From positions 1 to 50,815 of IMG/VR virus record IMGVR_UViG_3300032316_001265: a stretch of DNA of 50,815 nt; one strand, given 5' to 3'. The notes below the pieces were generated by a model. The model searched no databases. It was not told where the DNA came from and was given only the letters and a program-made list of their open reading frames with translations. The translations under genes were made by a program, and so were the position numbers. Positions 48,544 through 50,815 of this stretch are shown here, in pieces; position 1 is the first letter of the stretch, and each line of letters opens with the position of its first letter. This DNA comes from a virus.

Positions 48544-48897
48544 ATGCCAACCCCAAATCTCAATAGCCCCACGCGGGTCGAAGGAAAAGTCGCGGTGCTG
48601 GTGGTCACTACGACGCCGACGAATATCGTCGCCAACGCCGCCGACAGCAATGCTACTGTGCGCATTAATACTTTGTTGGTGAGCAACGTCAATGGCGCGA
48701 CGGCCGGTTCGGTTAACATAAGCGTTTATCGCGGCGCGACAGAATACTTTTTGGCCAAGACTGTGGCAATCAACCCAGACGAAAGTTATAGTGTTTTCGA
48801 CCGTCACATGTATCTTGAACCGGGCGACAGTCTTCGAATCACGGCAGATGCCGCAGAAAAAATTCAAGCAGTTTGCGCATACGAAATCATTTCTTGA
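48544..48897 (+). CDS. Small beta-rich virion protein, copy 2
   Basis: 117 residues from ATG 48544 with GGAG 6 nt upstream. Paralogue of 46336-46695 (PNLNSPTRVEGK and INTLLVSNVNGATAGSVNISVY). The C-terminal EPGDSLRITADAAEKIQAV matches the equivalent strand. It probably has the same structural role in another fibre set. Confidence 0.72.
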   Translation: MPTPNLNSPTRVEGKVAVLVVTTTPTNIVANAADSNATVRINTLLVSNVNGATAGSVNISVYRGATEYFLAKTVAINPDESYSVFDRHMYLEPGDSLRITADAAEKIQAVCAYEIIS

Positions 48898-48905
48898 GGT
48901 GAAAA

Positions 48906-50294
48906 ATGGCTCTGATCACTTACGAAGGTTTTGAAAACTACAGTTCTCTGGCCGATGTTCGCTCTTGGTTTGGTTTTTCTTATTATCAAACTCCGAGCAT
49001 TATTTCCATTACTGACGGCACAGTCGCTCCGCGCAACAATTTGAGTTGCTTGAAAATGGTCAGCAGCCGTTCTTACGGGAGCGGTACGGAAATCAACACA
49101 GCCAGAGACTTTTACCCAAAGTTTGCGATCAGTTCGCCAACAAACGCCACATATACGACTGGCGTGGTTGGCTTTGCGTTTTATCCGCGCTTACCGAGCG
49201 GCGGCGGCTGGGGCCCGTTTACGCCGATTGCGGCTATCGTAGGCGCCGATAATAAGCCGCACTTCTATGTTTGCATGAACGCAAACTACCAGATTGAGAT
49301 TCGCCGCTGGAACACTGCGGCTACGATGTCTACGCGCAACGCAGTGTCCGCCGCAAACTATACTTGGAGCCAAGATCACGTCTCGGTTGGCTACAACGAA
49401 GGCGAATATTGCAATAGCGGGCGCACCGGTTGGGAACACCATGTTACCGCGCCGTATACGTACTCCTGCAACAGCGTTAACGCTACGTTTCCCGGCGCCG
49501 CATTGTCCAGCACCAAATTTGACTTGATAGGAACTGCAAATGGCGCAACGGCTAATGTACTTGCGGCAAATCAGTGGAACTACATCGAAATCAAGTTTGT
49601 GCTCGAAAACACCGCGTCAAACGGCGGCAGCGTGCAGGTGAAAATAAACCGCAACTCCACAGACGCCACGCTTGATTTGAATTTGACTGGCGTTAGAAAC
49701 AGCACGCAGGCAACGAACACATATCAAAAACTGATGTTTGGCATTGTCTGGGGTCACACAGCTGCCGGCACTGCGGGTGCGGCCAATCTTTCGTGGACAA
49801 CATACATTGACGATATCTACTGGTTAGATCAAAGCGGCGCAACTTTTAACAACTTTCTTGGGCGCGTGAGTTGCCAAAAAATCAACTACACAACAACTGA
49901 GAATAACACGGCCTACAATGGCGGTTTAGCGGCCGTCCAAGAAACGTTTTCCGGGTCTTCCGGTTATAATCTGCCTGCCGGCACATCCGGCGTAATAACG
50001 TTTACCGCAGCAAATCAGGATGTCACGTTTTCTACTAAAGAAGCCGCCGTTGCTCTCCAACCATTAGTTGTACAGCAATTTGTTTACGGCCACAAAGAAG
50101 GCGGCAACAATTTGTTGCGCTGTCGTGCAAGTTATCTGGGCGCCGTATCTGGCAGCACCGACCTCACGCTCAGCAACGACTTTATAAACGGCGGACTTTC
50201 GTATGTGACATACGAAACCGCGCCAGACGCAGCCGCGTGGACGGCAGAAAAACTGAAGAATACGCAATTTTCGCACACAGTGATTAAACCCTAA
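48906..50294 (+). CDS. Tail fibre or receptor-binding protein, lectin-like
   Basis: 462 residues, all-beta. The start ITYEGFENYSSLADVRSWFG and the later AANQWNYIEIKFVLENTASNGGSVQVKIN and YIDDIYWLDQSG resemble concanavalin/LamG-type jelly-roll domains in phage structural proteins. Several Cys, Asn-rich loops. GAGG stands 6 nt before the start. It probably binds host glycan or forms part of the fibre. Confidence 0.72.
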   Translation: MALITYEGFENYSSLADVRSWFGFSYYQTPSIISITDGTVAPRNNLSCLKMVSSRSYGSGTEINTARDFYPKFAISSPTNATYTTGVVGFAFYPRLPSGGGWGPFTPIAAIVGADNKPHFYVCMNANYQIEIRRWNTAATMSTRNAVSAANYTWSQDHVSVGYNEGEYCNSGRTGWEHHVTAPYTYSCNSVNATFPGAALSSTKFDLIGTANGATANVLAANQWNYIEIKFVLENTASNGGSVQVKINRNSTDATLDLNLTGVRNSTQATNTYQKLMFGIVWGHTAAGTAGAANLSWTTYIDDIYWLDQSGATFNNFLGRVSCQKINYTTTENNTAYNGGLAAVQETFSGSSGYNLPAGTSGVITFTAANQDVTFSTKEAAVALQPLVVQQFVYGHKEGGNNLLRCRASYLGAVSGSTDLTLSNDFINGGLSYVTYETAPDAAAWTAEKLKNTQFSHTVIKP

Positions 50295-50815
50295 TGCCTA
50301 TTTCGCGTAGAAACAAAAAACTTTTTACGTATCGCACGTACGATTACGCGCGCGCGTTTGCTCAAACATCTGGCGCACAGCCGTTACCGGCGGTTGGGCA
50401 ATCTGGCGCCAATGTTTTGTTTATCAAACCTGATTTAGACGCCGCCGTAACACTCGCGAGCGGCTACGCATTTAGTTTTTCGGTTTCTGTTACGGCGGTT
50501 AATAGCGCCGCACCCATTCTGTACCAATGGCAGACATCGGCTGACGGCACGACGTGGACAAACGTTGTTGGCGCAGTAGCGCGCGTATACACGCGCACCT
50601 TTACCGGAACTGATAACGGCCTGCGTGTGCGCGTTTTGATTTCTCAACTTTTGCGCACAATCGTTAGCCGAGTTTGTCAAGTAACTGTTGTACCGCCAAC
50701 GTCCCGCTTAACGCCGTTGACAGGTTACTATCCAGATTATTCAAACCTAACGACCTGCTTTTTATCTGGCCTGTTTGCGGACAATCTTGAAAACCCGCTC
50801 AGTTTATCGCGCACA
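50294..50815 (+). CDS. Fibre-like protein with Ig-type domain, 3' partial
   Basis: ATG 50294 overlaps the previous stop (TAATG). The frame stays open for 174 codons to the window edge. A basic start (PISRRNKKLF) is followed by an Ig-like domain with YQWQTSADGTTWTNVVGA, a common phage surface-domain pattern, and then a new domain beginning after PPTSRLTPLTGYYPDY. The C-terminus is outside the window. Confidence 0.75.
   Translation, partial: MPISRRNKKLFTYRTYDYARAFAQTSGAQPLPAVGQSGANVLFIKPDLDAAVTLASGYAFSFSVSVTAVNSAAPILYQWQTSADGTTWTNVVGAVARVYTRTFTGTDNGLRVRVLISQLLRTIVSRVCQVTVVPPTSRLTPLTGYYPDYSNLTTCFLSGLFADNLENPLSLSRT

Overview
The window is a gene-dense stretch of a tailed-phage-like genome (Caudoviricetes). 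Every credible gene is on the + strand, and most are separated by 0-20 bases or overlap in ATGA/TAATG junctions. Phage character comes from small membrane proteins, Gly/Ala-rich and Pro-rich virion-like proteins, a tail-fibre-like block at the right end, a phage-type PhoH, a GIY-YIG-like homing nuclease, a tRNA-Asn and a divergent multisubunit RNA polymerase. No terminase, portal, major capsid, DNA polymerase or integrase is visible, so this is only part of the genome. The host cannot be named. Sugar genes of the kinds used for LPS or O-antigen, and sigma70-like promoter boxes, suggest a bacterium, possibly Gram-negative.

Layout. Positions 1-6150: two glycine-zipper proteins, a secreted trypsin-like protease, a small membrane protein and a SNF2-like helicase with a DUF4236-like tail; a strong terminator follows. 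Positions 6249-10090: glycosyltransferases and an FkbM methyltransferase. Positions 10200-12118: a HEWAH metallopeptidase-like protein, a 38-residue DUF5522-like protein, an AlkB-like dioxygenase and a membrane protein. Positions 12264-16478: a cupin, a large low-complexity protein, PhoH and a ferritin-like protein. Positions 16482-16758: a probable structured RNA and an AT-rich hairpin. Positions 16828-22587: a second sugar block with UDP-galactopyranose mutase, a methyltransferase-glycosyltransferase fusion and a GT9-like enzyme. Positions 22640-25668: homing nuclease, actin-like ATPase, a structured RNA of about 223 nt with a predicted pseudoknot, a holin-like protein and tRNA-Asn.

Positions 25683-34897 hold a 2H-phosphoesterase fusion, small membrane proteins, a matrix-metalloprotease-like zymogen, a papain-like protease and virion-like proteins. 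Positions 34917-44696 hold the RNA polymerase: one 1482-residue chain joins all of beta to the N-terminal half of beta-prime, including the DFDGD active site. Two small genes follow, and then the C-terminal half of beta-prime with the bridge helix and trigger loop. Positions 44707-50815 hold short beta-rich virion proteins, duplicated tail modules, a Thr-Pro stalk protein, a glycine-rich adhesin, a sulfotransferase-like protein and two long fibre proteins, the last cut by the window edge.

Taken together, the phage appears to carry its own transcription core, a surface-glycan modification set, several peptidases of different catalytic classes and a multi-part receptor-binding apparatus. The features most worth follow-up are the RNA polymerase gene architecture, the pseudoknotted RNA at 24854-25076, the cysteine-switch metalloprotease, the recurring FGxKLA peptide and the duplicated tail module.
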